DNA of 64,000 nucleotides from Rostratula benghalensis (Eukaryota; Chordata; Aves; Charadriiformes; Rostratulidae), in the NCBI GenBank assembly GCA_013399305.1, contig VXAI01000157.1:1318613-1382612 (forward strand), written 5' to 3'. The notes below the pieces were generated by a model, which made no database searches, was not told the origin of the DNA, and was given only the letters and a program-made list of their open reading frames with translations. Both the position numbers and the translations under genes were made by a program. This document shows positions 1 through 10,321 of this stretch, piece after piece (position 1 is the stretch's first letter; each line of letters begins with the position of its first letter).

Positions 1-1469
1 GTGCAATCAGTTGCCCTTTACTATGATATTTTTAGCACATTCCCTGTCACACTGTAGGTAGGCATACTAGGTCCTCCATATTTGAGGGATGGTTGGGCCT
101 TTTCTTTGAAAAACATTATTAACATCCCCCATCCTTTAATTAAGGAGTTATCATCAGGAAAGATGCTGGAGATTCCTGCTTTGTAGTTTTCTATATTTAA
201 GAACTTTTCAGCTTTTATTCTGGAGCTAGGGACAGAAACTGTGTTTGCTGACTGTTCTTGAACCTTCCTAAATGCATAGGCTGCTGAGCAAGTGTGGTTT
301 TATGGGTTCTGGAGCAGCGTATAACGGCAACATTATTGAGTTGCCAAGCTCCCTGTAGTTCAAACTCATTTTTCATTTGTCATACTGCTATATTGACACA
401 CATTTAGTTTAAGTTGATAGAATTTTTTCTTTGGCATGGCATACACAAGGACAGGTAATGCAGAGGTCTTGTAGATCTATGTGATTTAAAAATCTCTTGC
501 ATGCTTGTCTATACTTGATGTCCAAAATGGTCCTTTCTAGGTTCTGTGTTTCTATGTAAAACCCATGTAGGCATCTTCTTCGATATGATAAGGTGGGGGA
601 TCCTAACAAGTCCCTTCATGCTCACATAGCAAGGTCTATATCCACTGTATTAATTGCTTATTATTATTATTGCTTATCATTTTTCTGGGACAATACAGAG
701 CTACCTGAAATCTTAAAAGAAACTAGATGCTTTTCTATGTGCCAGCTTTCATTGCATCTCTAACCTTCAAACCTTTGTCCAATGTTCCTGAGTGGAACAT
801 TTCATCTAAGCTTCTCAACATGTTTCATGCTCCTTTCCCACCCCCATCTTTGGCCTAATTCATGAAGACCTTACTTTACCTGTTTTTCTCATGACAAAGC
901 AGGCCTAACCTGTCTGGAAAGATGAAACACGCAGATATTACACAGCATGGCCTGTTGCCTGTTTTCTTATATTTTCAGGCAGGTTTGGGGTTTTTTGTGA
1001 TTTGTTTTTGTGGGTTTTTTTCACATTTAGTACTTGAATTTTATATAGGGGATGACAGGAGAATATGCCAAACAACATGAAGTAATGCTAAGTCCCATGA
1101 CAATGTCTTTCAGCTATATTCACCTGCAAAGCTCTGATACAAATTTTCAGCATGACATTCTCATATCATATTTTACTCCATTTTTGCAAGCTCATCTGCA
1201 AAGAGGGAGCCCAAACCTCACTGGAGATCTGCTGTTCTAAGAGACCCCTTAGACTTGCTTGCCAAACCACAGCCCCATTTAGAAATTAAACTATTTCAAA
1301 GAGAAAATTATATTCCATGTCATTATATCATCTTAAGTTACTAACGCAGAAACTCTGCATCTGGCATTTATGAAAAAATCCAAATTTACTGTTTCTACTT
1401 TTAGAAATACAACCCATATTTAAAACTAGAAAGTGATTTGTCATCAGAAACAATATGCCAATACCTAGT
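1..1469. other. Non-coding unique sequence, no gene seen
   Basis: AT-leaning single-copy-looking DNA. The open frames here are 66 codons or shorter and resemble no protein I know. A short TTA-rich run lies near 657-672. The minus strand here is what would follow the stop of the candidate exon at 1470-1757. No AATAAA is visible on that strand close to the stop; the nearest lies near 214, over 1.2 kb away. This weakens the case for an intact terminal exon. Confidence 0.6.
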
Positions 1470-1757
1470 CTAATTTGCTCTTTTTAAATGATTGACAGTT
1501 GTTCTTAAAAGCCTTTCAAATTGATCATCCTTTTCATCCTGGAAAAACACAGCTGCTGTCTCACCTTTGAGCACACCAGTGCTTGACAAGCAGTGGGAAT
1601 ACACATTTTTGAGGAGGCTTTTGCCATCTCTGTCCAAGGCAGAGGCAAATGTTATTTTTTTTGCAGGAGTGTTCCTTAGCTTAGTTGGCTTTGCACTTTT
1701 TTTTCCCAAAGGTGGCTTGTTTTTGCCTACTGTATGTACCAAGACCACAAAGAGCAC
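1470..1757 (-). pseudogene. Candidate 3'-terminal coding exon or gene relic, unknown family
   Basis: On the minus strand a 95-codon frame runs from 1757 down to a TAG at 1470. It begins directly after CCTCTCTTTAG, a good acceptor-like sequence preceded by a pyrimidine-rich tract, so it could be a phase-0 terminal exon rather than an ORF with its own start; the first codon is GTG, not ATG. A second possible acceptor (ACATACAG) would start the exon at 1729. The peptide is basic early on (KPTKLRNTPAKKITFASALD) and then mixed and charged (VFFQDEKDDQFERLLRTT), unlike the low-complexity peptides of chance frames nearby. KKITF resembles an RVxF-type protein phosphatase 1 docking motif, which is known from nuclear and kinetochore proteins, but short motifs of this kind occur by chance. 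A run of eight A near 1696-1703 separates this frame from another open frame upstream, so a frameshift and pseudogene status are possible. I do not recognise the family. No nearby poly(A) signal was seen. Confidence 0.3.
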
Positions 1758-4514
1758 CTAAAGAGAGGACACGTAGAGGACTGCCCCTGTGAAATGTCAG
1801 TATTACTGATGTATTAGCATATGCTGGTGACCCAGCTGTCTTCTTACTTATCCATTGCAGGTTGTTGCTTGCCTGGCTACAAACTGGCAACTCCCCTTCT
1901 AGTCCAGGCTTCACAAGGAATAACATTAATAACCAACCCTGCTGCTTTTAAAGACAGCCTCTCCTCTGAAGGCTGTAATCATGTGCTGCCATCAATACCA
2001 GCAAAGCAAGAATAAGACTCTAAAATAAGTTCAGCTGTTTGCAGGGTTCATTTATATCTGTAGATCAAAAAATAGGCAGCTTTTTATACCTGAAAGTCAG
2101 TCTTTCAAAAAGATTAAAATTGGAGTCCATGAACAGGGAGACAGACAGTTGCACCTGGGCGTGCAGCTCCTCTTGCATTTCCTTTTTCCTTGGCTCAAAC
2201 TAGGCAGATTTTACTTGACAGTGAAACTGAACCCCAAGAAAGCTGTTTATTTGTTTTCAAGCAGTGGGGGAGGCACCTTCAGAGAACTGGCACACAGTAC
2301 AGAGCTGCTGTTTCATTTTGGGGTAATGCATTCCCTATTATACTTATTGTTCTGCATTTATTCTATTGCCTGGTACTGTAATACACTGCTCTCAGTATGC
2401 TAATGGGATTTCATGGGGCTGCCATCACCAGCTTGATTTGTAACAGGAAGCCAGGACAATAAAGGCTTTGAGAAGATTAATGGGAGAAATGCATGCCTCT
2501 GCAGAAAGGCATCAATGCAAAATGAAAAACAACACTGTCTTCCATTGCTTGTTACTGCCATCTCATTTTCACCAGTAAATAACTAGTGCATTTCCCTCCA
2601 CAATGAACACCAACAAAAGGAAGACAGCCTTTATCAACAATGGGCGTACTCTAGGAGGGGACTGAGAGGGCAGCATTCCTCTCAGGCATTTCATCTGGTT
2701 ACCTGCCATTCCTCACCGCCCACAAGGCCGCTGTGTTTAAAGGAACTCCCGCAAATTTTACCCCATTGAGCACCTCCTGACAACCTGCAACTTTCTATCG
2801 AAATAATCACAATGGGTTAACATGGGTTCTGGCAGTTTAGGAATAGGTTTTGACGATCTGCTCATGAACATACTCTAGTGAAGCTATTTTGTCTGCTACC
2901 ATAGCTTAGGTGATAAACTGCATCTGTTAGCACAGAACACACAACTGTGCTATTCACCTAAAACAGCCAGCTAGCAGTAGAATAAGGTGGCCTTGGGAAA
3001 TTGCTTCTTAGTTTTCTCTGGACATACATTATTATTACACATGCTGACAAAAAGTCATTGGCTGTTTTCTGCATCACACGGTGTTCTTGCATTAATTTGG
3101 GAGTTCAAAGAACTAAAAGAAGATAAGTTTTTTTTATTACTTCTGTTTTATCTATTTGCATTTCAATTATGTTGTTATTTCAGGTCAAAAACTACAGCAG
3201 GAGATGGAAAAAAAAATGGGAAGAATGATTAATATGAGTTTATTTCTCTTGCTGAAGGCCAGATTAATCTTTCAGGAGCCTTTGGCAGGCCACACATCAG
3301 GTGTCATCTGAAAGCATGAAAACAGAACCAGCTGGTATGGCAGGCATGCAGAGGCAGTGCAGAATGCAAATGGCCCACAGGGTGCCAGGAGAAGGTTGCA
3401 TCACTGTGCAGAAACCAACATTATCCTAGAGCAGTTACTCAACAGTTTAGGTAGGCCTGGAGTCTTTTACCCTGTTTTCCCTCTTGGAGACCCATGATTT
3501 TGAGGTGATGCAACAAATAGCCATGGTGCAAACTGATTGATCCAGATCACAGCTGCTCCTGCTTATATTTCTTGTGCTCTGTTGTCTCCAGATGCTGTGC
3601 TATTCACTGCTTCCAAAGGCATTTTTACAGTGCTATTTCTGTGTTAAGTCTACTTCTACTTAGTTTGGAAATTTCTTTTCTCATGTATCTTCTATGCCAT
3701 TTATCTAATTCTGTCCACACGAGCTGACTTTGCAGAGCTCAAGGAGCCATGAGTTACCCAGAGGCAAGAGTTGTATCTGGTATGGATCCTCCTGGTTTCC
3801 ATATGTCCAGAAGTGCCAGAATTTATTCACCCAAGACACACAGCTCACAAGTTACCTCAAGTTTGCTAGGAGAAGAGCTTGACTGTGATAAATACAACAG
3901 CATTTTTGAACAGTGCCGGCCTGCCAATAGATTAGCATGTAAATAAATAAAAACATATCGGGGAATTGGGAGAATATTCTGCCTCATGTTACAATAAAGC
4001 ATTTTGGAAGACTGTTGTGGGTCCATTTGCTATTTCTGGTAACAATGCATGTGTTGAGGTCTCACATTTCTCATGCACCCTGGACAAGTATGCGTGGTAG
4101 CAACACCTGTAATCTACTATAGTAGCTCTGATATGAAAGTAATAACAAACAGGCTACTTTGTGATATATTACTTCCCTTTAGCCTGCTAGAGCGGTTCTA
4201 AATTGATTTAAGTGTGACTTACTTAAACTGGATTAAAGTCTACACTCAGTCAACTGATGTGCCTTACAGGAATTTTACTTTATGATCAGGACTATGCTTT
4301 AGAGATGACTTTATCCAAAAGACTGATTTTGTCTCATTTTTTCCTCATCAGCTTCCTGCAATCCAGATTCAAATGAATGCATGAGCAAATAATTCAAACC
4401 TGTGTCTGTTTCACTGATCTCCTCCATAGCTCTGATATCTCTGTACCTTCTCTCCTTTACTGCATGGGTGTGCGGGTGTGCATAACAATTGACTGCCACA
4501 GACCTAGGAAACAT
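1758..4514. other. Non-coding unique sequence, no gene seen
   Basis: No repeat or gene is recognised. Open frames reach only about 84 codons and overlap each other on both strands, as expected by chance. T-rich stretches lie at about 3126-3180. AATAAA-type hexamers near 3942 and 3991 have no coding sequence upstream and are probably accidental. Confidence 0.55.
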
Positions 4515-5325
4515 TTTTGTTTTGATGAGGGTGAATGGAGAGGTGACAAATTTTGCTGACAAAACCAAGTTGCTGATGGCAGTAATGACAGGGCTACCTG
4601 TGCAGAACTGCAGAAGAACTTTATGGGACTCTCTACTTGGGGATTAAAATGGCAGATGAAATTTAACAAGATAAATACAGACTGACACACACAGAACTTC
4701 ACCTTTCTCTCTCTTTCTCCGTGAGTCTGTAGGGAAAATATAAAATACATTAACTGTGAGCTGGCTGCAATGGGTCAGGAATGAGATCTTGAGTTTATAA
4801 TGGGCAGTTTCATGACAATGTCAGCTTAGTTGTCAAGAAAGCACACTGTTGGGAATTATTAGGAAAGAGGAAGGAGAGAATACAGAAATAGAATTTTACC
4901 ACTGTATAAGTCTATGGAGTGTCCTATAGTTTTTTGTTCTCAAAAGAATTGTAGGTTTAGAGAATGTCCAGAAAAGGACAAGTCAGGACAATCAGAGGAG
5001 GTGGGTCTTACAGACACAATAAGTAATTACTAGGTGGAAGTTCTTGACCACAGGATGCTGTGAAACCTAACATTTCACATATGGTCAAATGAAAATTGAA
5101 CTAGATACTGAAAGATGAATACCTGAAGCCTTCTAACATCAAAAATCACCTCTGACTCAGAAAACCTGCAAACTGCAAATTCTGGGAAGACGGAGAGAAT
5201 TTAAGGGAAATGTAACTATATCCTTGCTTTGCTCTTAGTGTACTTCTCTGGGAAATCACTTTTGACCCTTCTTAGAGAAAATGTATTATGCTAGAATTTC
5301 TGACCCATCCAGGCAATTCTCAGAG
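4515..5325 (+). mobile_element. Ancient, decayed CR1-type LINE fragment
   Basis: The sequence tracks the 3' half of an old CR1 open reading frame 2 and its tail, in order and on the plus strand. Around 4545-4570 is a decayed version of the reverse transcriptase catalytic stretch (reads like NFADKTKL, where family members have FADDTKL). At 4649-4670 GGCAGATGAAATTTAACAAG matches the conserved 'WQMKFN' segment. At 4840-4905 GTTGGGAATTATTAGGAAAG and a segment ending TGTATAAGTCTATG match the segment before the 'RPHLEYC' region. At 4965-4990 is the 'VQKRAT' segment (GTCCAGAAAAGGACAAG). At 5030-5115 lie the 'LPxDVVK' segment and the following linker, and near 5289-5320 a remnant resembling the GCTAGA...TCTGACCC...GGCAATTCT tail of these elements. 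Many indels and stops break the frame. The identification is by recall of the family, not alignment, and the exact subfamily is uncertain. Confidence 0.75.
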
Positions 5326-8300
5326 GGGTGGAAAATGTCCTAATAATTCTCCTAAAATCCCTCGAGAGGAGGATGGTACGAAGTTAATAGAAAGGCTCTG
5401 GCTCCTTTGTCTCTGACTGTGACAAGGTTCTGAAAATGTATAGGAAGGAACAACCATAAAGACTGAAATTCAAACTGGTAATAAACCACTGATATCTTCT
5501 GAGGTTCTTTAGACATAAGTTTCTCTGAGTGACAGAAGTTGCTTGAATATTGCAGTTCTAGTTCAGAGTAGTCAGTCTTCTGTGGAATCTAAATGTTTAT
5601 CTTTGAAAATATTAAGTCATCCCAGAAGATCAAGCTGGCAAGGATTTATCAAATGCTTGCATTTAAGTGGGGGAAAAAAATACATGATGAAGAAAGAATA
5701 ATCATGTTGAAAGAGAGAGTTTTGGATTTTTTTTAACCATGGAAGTGAACCCAAGGTTGTGTTAATTTCATTGTCTCATACTTGCACTCGCAGAGAGCTT
5801 TGGTTTTCTGCCAATTTGTTTCCAAGTGTTATTTGACGTATGCCTGGCCAGGAAGTATTAACAAATAGAGCTCCAGTGATTGCGTGTTCCTTTTTTTTCA
5901 CCATGTATTCATGGGAAAGTTATTTTTAATCTACTAATAATTATTTACGTAGCTTCTATTTTCCTCTGTATATAACTTTTTGCTCCAAGACTGCAAAATT
6001 TATAATACTGAGGTCCCGAAAATAATAAATAGTTTGCATAAAAACGAGGAGACAATTTAAAGAGTTCTGTTAGTGCACAGCACTTTTATGCTCCCTTCAC
6101 ATTATTCTTAAAGAGAGAAAGCATGTTTCCCTATATGTTCTTACTTTCACATAGATGCTTTCTTTAATGAATATTTATACATGAATATCTCACCATTTTG
6201 GAAAGAGAAAAGCTACATCACCAAGACATCAAAGATTATTTTTGTCCTAGAGTTCCTGGTAGGTTTGAACATGCATATAAAATGTAAATCTAATATGAAC
6301 ATGTCATACTCTCATTTAAGCTCTTTTTAGTCTGACTTTTAAAAGACCAAGCACCCGGAAACACATCAAACATCTGGAAAAATCAATGATTCAACCACAG
6401 TTCATCCTAATTTGAAGATCCAGATATTTGTGTCAAGATGAAAGCATGAACTATTCCTAATACAGGGCTTTGATAACTAAACGGGAACTTGGTGGGAACT
6501 GTGGCATGAAAGTGTAAAACCAAGTTCCACATATAGCCTCTTCCAATTGCTGCTAAGCCCTGGGCACATCCCTTGATTTCAGAGTCCCTGGGTGTGCCCA
6601 AAGCTCTGCTTCAGAGATCCTAGTGCAGTGCTCCGTGCAGCTGAGGTCCTTGTTTCTATCTAATAGAACACAGGACTCCACCCAGTTGCTGTCCTCCAAA
6701 CACATGTGACTGCTTATTGGCTGGATCAGAGTTCTCATCCAGATAACAAAAGTAGTCAGCTAGATTGTGAGGGTCTGTTTCAGTCCTCATCACAGCTTGA
6801 GAAAGCTTTCATGTCATTTCCCACTCCTGTGTATACAAAGCAAGAATGAAAAAAGCTGATCCTCTTTGCCATTCTCCAGTCTTAAGAAAGAGGAGGCTGC
6901 AAGAGCAAAGTGCTGTGCTGGTTGAAAGCACAGAGAGTCCCTGTCTCTGCACCATGTTTTCTCTTTGATAGCTGAGGCATTTGGCGATGGAACCAAACTG
7001 TGGCACTGTTGTGAGAAAGCTTCCATATTACTATTAGGAGTAGGAAACTAAAAGTTACAGGGTAGGGCAGGGTTTGTTCATCCCTTTTGCTTTGCTTTGC
7101 CTAAGTAAAACACAAGTATACTTTCATCCACGCACTAAAGCCAGCCTCTGAGCAGGGGTGTGCAGAGGGTCATGCCTGCAGCCCTGACTCTGACATCTGC
7201 AACGGGTGAAGTTTGAGGCACAGTGGTTTCCTAATTGCTTGCTCAATTTACTAGATGCTCCAATTGTCCTCCCAAGAAGACTCTGGCTTACTTGGCAGTA
7301 TGTATGGAGCAGAAAGCACCTAATTCAGAAGTCTGGATCCCACTCCAGAGGCTTGCTTGTTTCATATCGTTTATTACATCCAATTGCATGTGGCCTTATT
7401 TGGTGATTCATCACTCTACATATTGTTTAAATTTGTGTTTTCTGAAAGCTCTCAAATAAAATGCAATTGTACAGCAGAACTACTCCACTCTGCTGCATGG
7501 ACAGTGTGTTATCAGTGTTGGACATACATTGCAAATGCATTGATTATTATTTTTTAATTAAAACTACATTACATAGCAGTTGTGATGAGAATGAACTAAA
7601 AATAGAAAGAAACCACTACTACACAGTGGCATGATGTACCAACATCTACCCATAATCTACCAAAGGGATTGTTTACACCAAAAGTTTTTGGCTAAGCTGC
7701 ACTTTTAAAGTCTATGTTATAGACTTTCACACCTATGGCATTGGTTCTTCTTTTGCTTGTGTTAGCAAGAACTGAACTCATTTGACATACATAGATGTAA
7801 AAGCAATAAAAGAAGAAATAAAATAAAGTTTGTGTGTATATATATATATATATGCCCATAATGACAAATATATTAGACCTAATATGTGGTTCACATACAA
7901 GGCTCCTATGCCCCACTAAGTTGTGATGGATGATAATACATATGGTTATTTAAAAAGTGAGATCAAATGTGTTCTCTCTCGTGAAGGCTGAAACTTGTTA
8001 CACCATAGCATTTTACTGCATATATGAGACAGGGCACAAGTTGGTATGTATTTTCTAATAAAAACCTAGTGAGTTACAGTTATTTAATATGCTAAGAGAG
8101 GGGAACATGTGCTGTGGGCTATCTTAGACCTTGTTCCCACCGGGTGCTGGGACAGCTTGCAGGCAAGCTGGGCTTACTTTGCAGAAATATCAGAGCACCT
8201 TCTTTTCTTTGCTACTTATATGGTGCGAGAATGATGTCCAGCACAACCATCACCTACACCTCTTTCTCTCCAGCCCTTTTACAGAGGAAACACTGATAGT

Positions 8301-9186
8301 GTGTTAAAGGCAGGGAGAGATAACTAGAATGGATGACTGGAAGGTCATTCTCACTTGCTGAGAATAACTCCGTATGGTGAGTAGCTACAACTGTAGATCA
8401 TTTACCAAGCTACAGGCAAAAAGCAAAATTCCAGGCTACTTCCCTGGCATTAAGCAAAGGTTTAGAGGCTGTATTTAGTTAATAGACAGTCTACGGAAGA
8501 TCTAAAGTAAGCTGGAATTAGAGAAGCCTCAAACTCAGCAGATGTCATTGCAAATACTAGCTCCTTCTTAATTTCAGGTATGTGAGGAGTGAAGAGATAA
8601 AGCCCAGTAATGTAACACCCTTCCCAATGCTTCTCTCTTTATATAGGAAAATGCCTGAAGTAGGATTGCCCGCTCCACACTGGTGTAACAATCAGATGCT
8701 GTTTTCCATTTGTAGCTGCTTTCATCCTTGTGAAATGCCCAGCAAATTACTGATTCTGGATATTATACCTCTTTCTGGAAAATCTTCACACTGTTCATTC
8801 AGTCTATGTGTGCAGCTGCATGATCAACACAAAGCACTTGTGAATCCACTGCTCCAGCATGCTCCTGATGCTGCTGTGCCTTATGTTAGCTGGTTTTTGG
8901 GGTGTAATTGCATACTTCTACTGGTGCTGGATACATTGGTACCGAAGAATTAAGGGGGCAATTTGTGATTATGAAATCTAATGACCAAACTAAATCAGCC
9001 CTTTGGTACCTGTGCTTTGAAAAAAATTGGTAGCAGACTATTATGTGTCTTTGGCAGAAGAAGGTTCTTTGCAGAACCTCTTTACAGTTCTACACAGAAC
9101 TAGCTGTGTAGGGCAAAAGTCTACTATTTCTGATACGCTGAGTGGCATTTTACTGTGCGAGATGGCTGCTTTAGCTAGTTTTGACT
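5326..9186. other. Non-coding unique sequence, no gene seen
   Basis: No gene is recognised over this 3.9 kb. The longest open frame is 123 codons at 8582-8953 (+). It is rich in C, L, P and S, has no domain I can name, no clear splice sites around it and no homology I recall, so I treat it as chance. A TA microsatellite at 7838-7854 is listed separately. Confidence 0.55.
7832..7855. repeat. TG/TA dinucleotide microsatellite
   Basis: A short run of GT followed by about nine uninterrupted TA units. It is likely length-variable between individuals. Confidence 0.9.
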
Positions 9187-9431
9187 TGTCTAATTCAAGA
9201 GAAAATAAAGTCATGTGAGCATCAGTCCTTTAACCCTACTCTTCCAGTGGGGGGGTTGACGCTGGCTGGCTGCCAGGTGCACACCAAAGCTTCTTCATCA
9301 CTCCCCTCCATTAACTGGACAGGGGGAGAAAATACGTCAAAAGACTCTTGGGTCAAGGTAAGGTCAGGGAGGTCTTTTAGCAATTACTGTCACAGGCAAA
9401 ACAGACTTGACTTGGGGAAAATTATTGCCAA

Positions 9432-9437
9432 TTTATT
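9432..9437 (-). promoter_or_regulatory. Poly(A) signal of the LTR
   Basis: TTTATT on the plus strand, AATAAA on the minus strand. It lies about 700 bp downstream (minus-strand sense) of the TATA-like box, which is unusually far for a retroviral LTR. The R region would therefore be long, or the true start site lies elsewhere. Confidence 0.5.
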
Positions 9438-9735
9438 GTAACAGAGTAGGATAGTGATAAATAAGAAAAAAAACTAAAAAACCTTCCCCCCCCCCTCCGT
9501 CCCTTCTTCACAGGCTCAGCTTCACTCCTGCTTTGTCTGCCTCCTCCCCCTAAGTGGTGCAGGGGTATGGGGAATGGGGGTCAGTTCATAACATTTCGTC
9601 TCTGTTGTTCCTTCCTCCTCACACTCTTCCCTATGGGGTCATGGGATATAGTTGTTCACAAGCTGCTCCAGAAGGAATCCTGCCCATGGGCTACAGTTCA
9701 CCAACTGCTACAGCATGCAGTCCTTCAGGAATGGA

Positions 9736-9946
9736 CTGTTCCAGCATGGGTCCCCCACTGGATCACAAAGCCTGCCAGTAAACCTGCTCCAGTGTGGGCT
9801 TCTCTCTCCATGGGGTCACAGATCCTGCCAGGAGCCTGCTTGAAGAGCAACATCTCTACAAGAGGTCACAGCCTCCTTCAGGGCATCCATCTGCTCCAGT
9901 GTGGAGTTCTCTATGGGCTGAAGGTGGATGTCTGCTCCACTGTGGA
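9736..9946 (-). repeat. Degenerate internal repeats in the LTR
   Basis: Units beginning CTGCTCCAGTGTGG or close variants start at about 9736, 9784, 9891 and 9932. The spacing is roughly 40-50 bp or twice that, and most units are followed by CCATGGGG- or TATGGGCTG-like segments. The array is diverged and confined to the LTR. It gives rise to several overlapping open frames of 60-70 codons on the plus strand that should not be read as genes. Confidence 0.65.
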
Positions 9947-10134
9947 CCTCCATGGGCTACAGGGGAACAGCCTGCCTCACCACGGTCTTCACCATAGATT
10001 GGAAGGGGATCTTTTCTCTGCTGCCTGGAGCACCTCCTCCTCCTTCTTCACTGACCTTGATGTCTGCAGGGCTGTTTCTCTTGCATTTTCTCACTCCTCT
10101 CTCCCTGCTGCTGATGTGCAACATTTTTTACCCT

Positions 10135-10144
10135 TATTAAATAT
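10135..10144 (-). promoter_or_regulatory. TATA-like box of the LTR
   Basis: TATTTAATAA on the minus strand, inside the end of the LTR expected to be U3. It is an inference from position and composition; no activity can be read from the sequence. Confidence 0.4.
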
Positions 10145-10321
10145 GTTATCACCGAGGCGCTACCAACAGTGCTGACAGGCTCCGCTTTGGCCAGGGCAGG
10201 TCCGTCTTGGAGACAACCAGAACTGGCTTTGTTCAGCATAGGGATAGTTTCTGGTGTCCACTCAGACAAGCCACCCCTGCAGCCCTCCCTGTTAGCAAAA
10301 CCTTCCCATGTAAACCCAACA

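Larger units (their letters stand above)
9187..10321 (-). mobile_element. Solo LTR of an avian endogenous retrovirus
   Basis: About 1.1 kb that I recognise from memory as a widespread bird LTR. Diagnostic parts, read on the plus strand, are GCTGGCTGGCTGCCAGGTGC near 9260, a TTAACTGGACAGGGGGAGAA stretch near 9310, a CCCTCC-rich block at 9485-9560, repeated CTGCTCCAGTGTGG units at 9736-9945, TTAAATATGTTATCACCGAG near 10136, and the terminal AAACCCAACA at 10312-10321. The element points to the minus strand. Reading that way, a TATA-like TATTTAATAA lies at about 10135-10144 and an AATAAA poly(A) signal at 9432-9437, in the correct order for U3-R-U5. Two sets of ends are possible. Ends at 9187 and 10321 would leave GACT (9183-9186 and 10322-10325) as target duplication. 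Ends at 9216 and 10341 would leave TCATG/CCATG. The first fits the family terminus better. No gag, pol or env is adjacent, so internal recombination has probably removed the provirus body. The 202-codon open frame inside it (9567-10175, +) is antisense to the element and is not called as a gene. Confidence 0.85.

Noticed and set aside
3942..3997. AATAAA hexamers as a transcript end
   Set aside because: No coding or exon-like sequence precedes them; they are common by chance in AT-rich DNA.
8582..8953. 123-codon frame (+)
   Set aside because: No domain recognised, no convincing splice or promoter context, and a Cys/Leu/Pro/Ser-rich peptide like other chance frames here.
9567..10175. The longest open frame in the window, 202 codons (+)
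   Set aside because: It lies wholly inside the LTR and antisense to it. Its length comes from GC-rich degenerate repeats, and the same interval holds several other overlapping frames.
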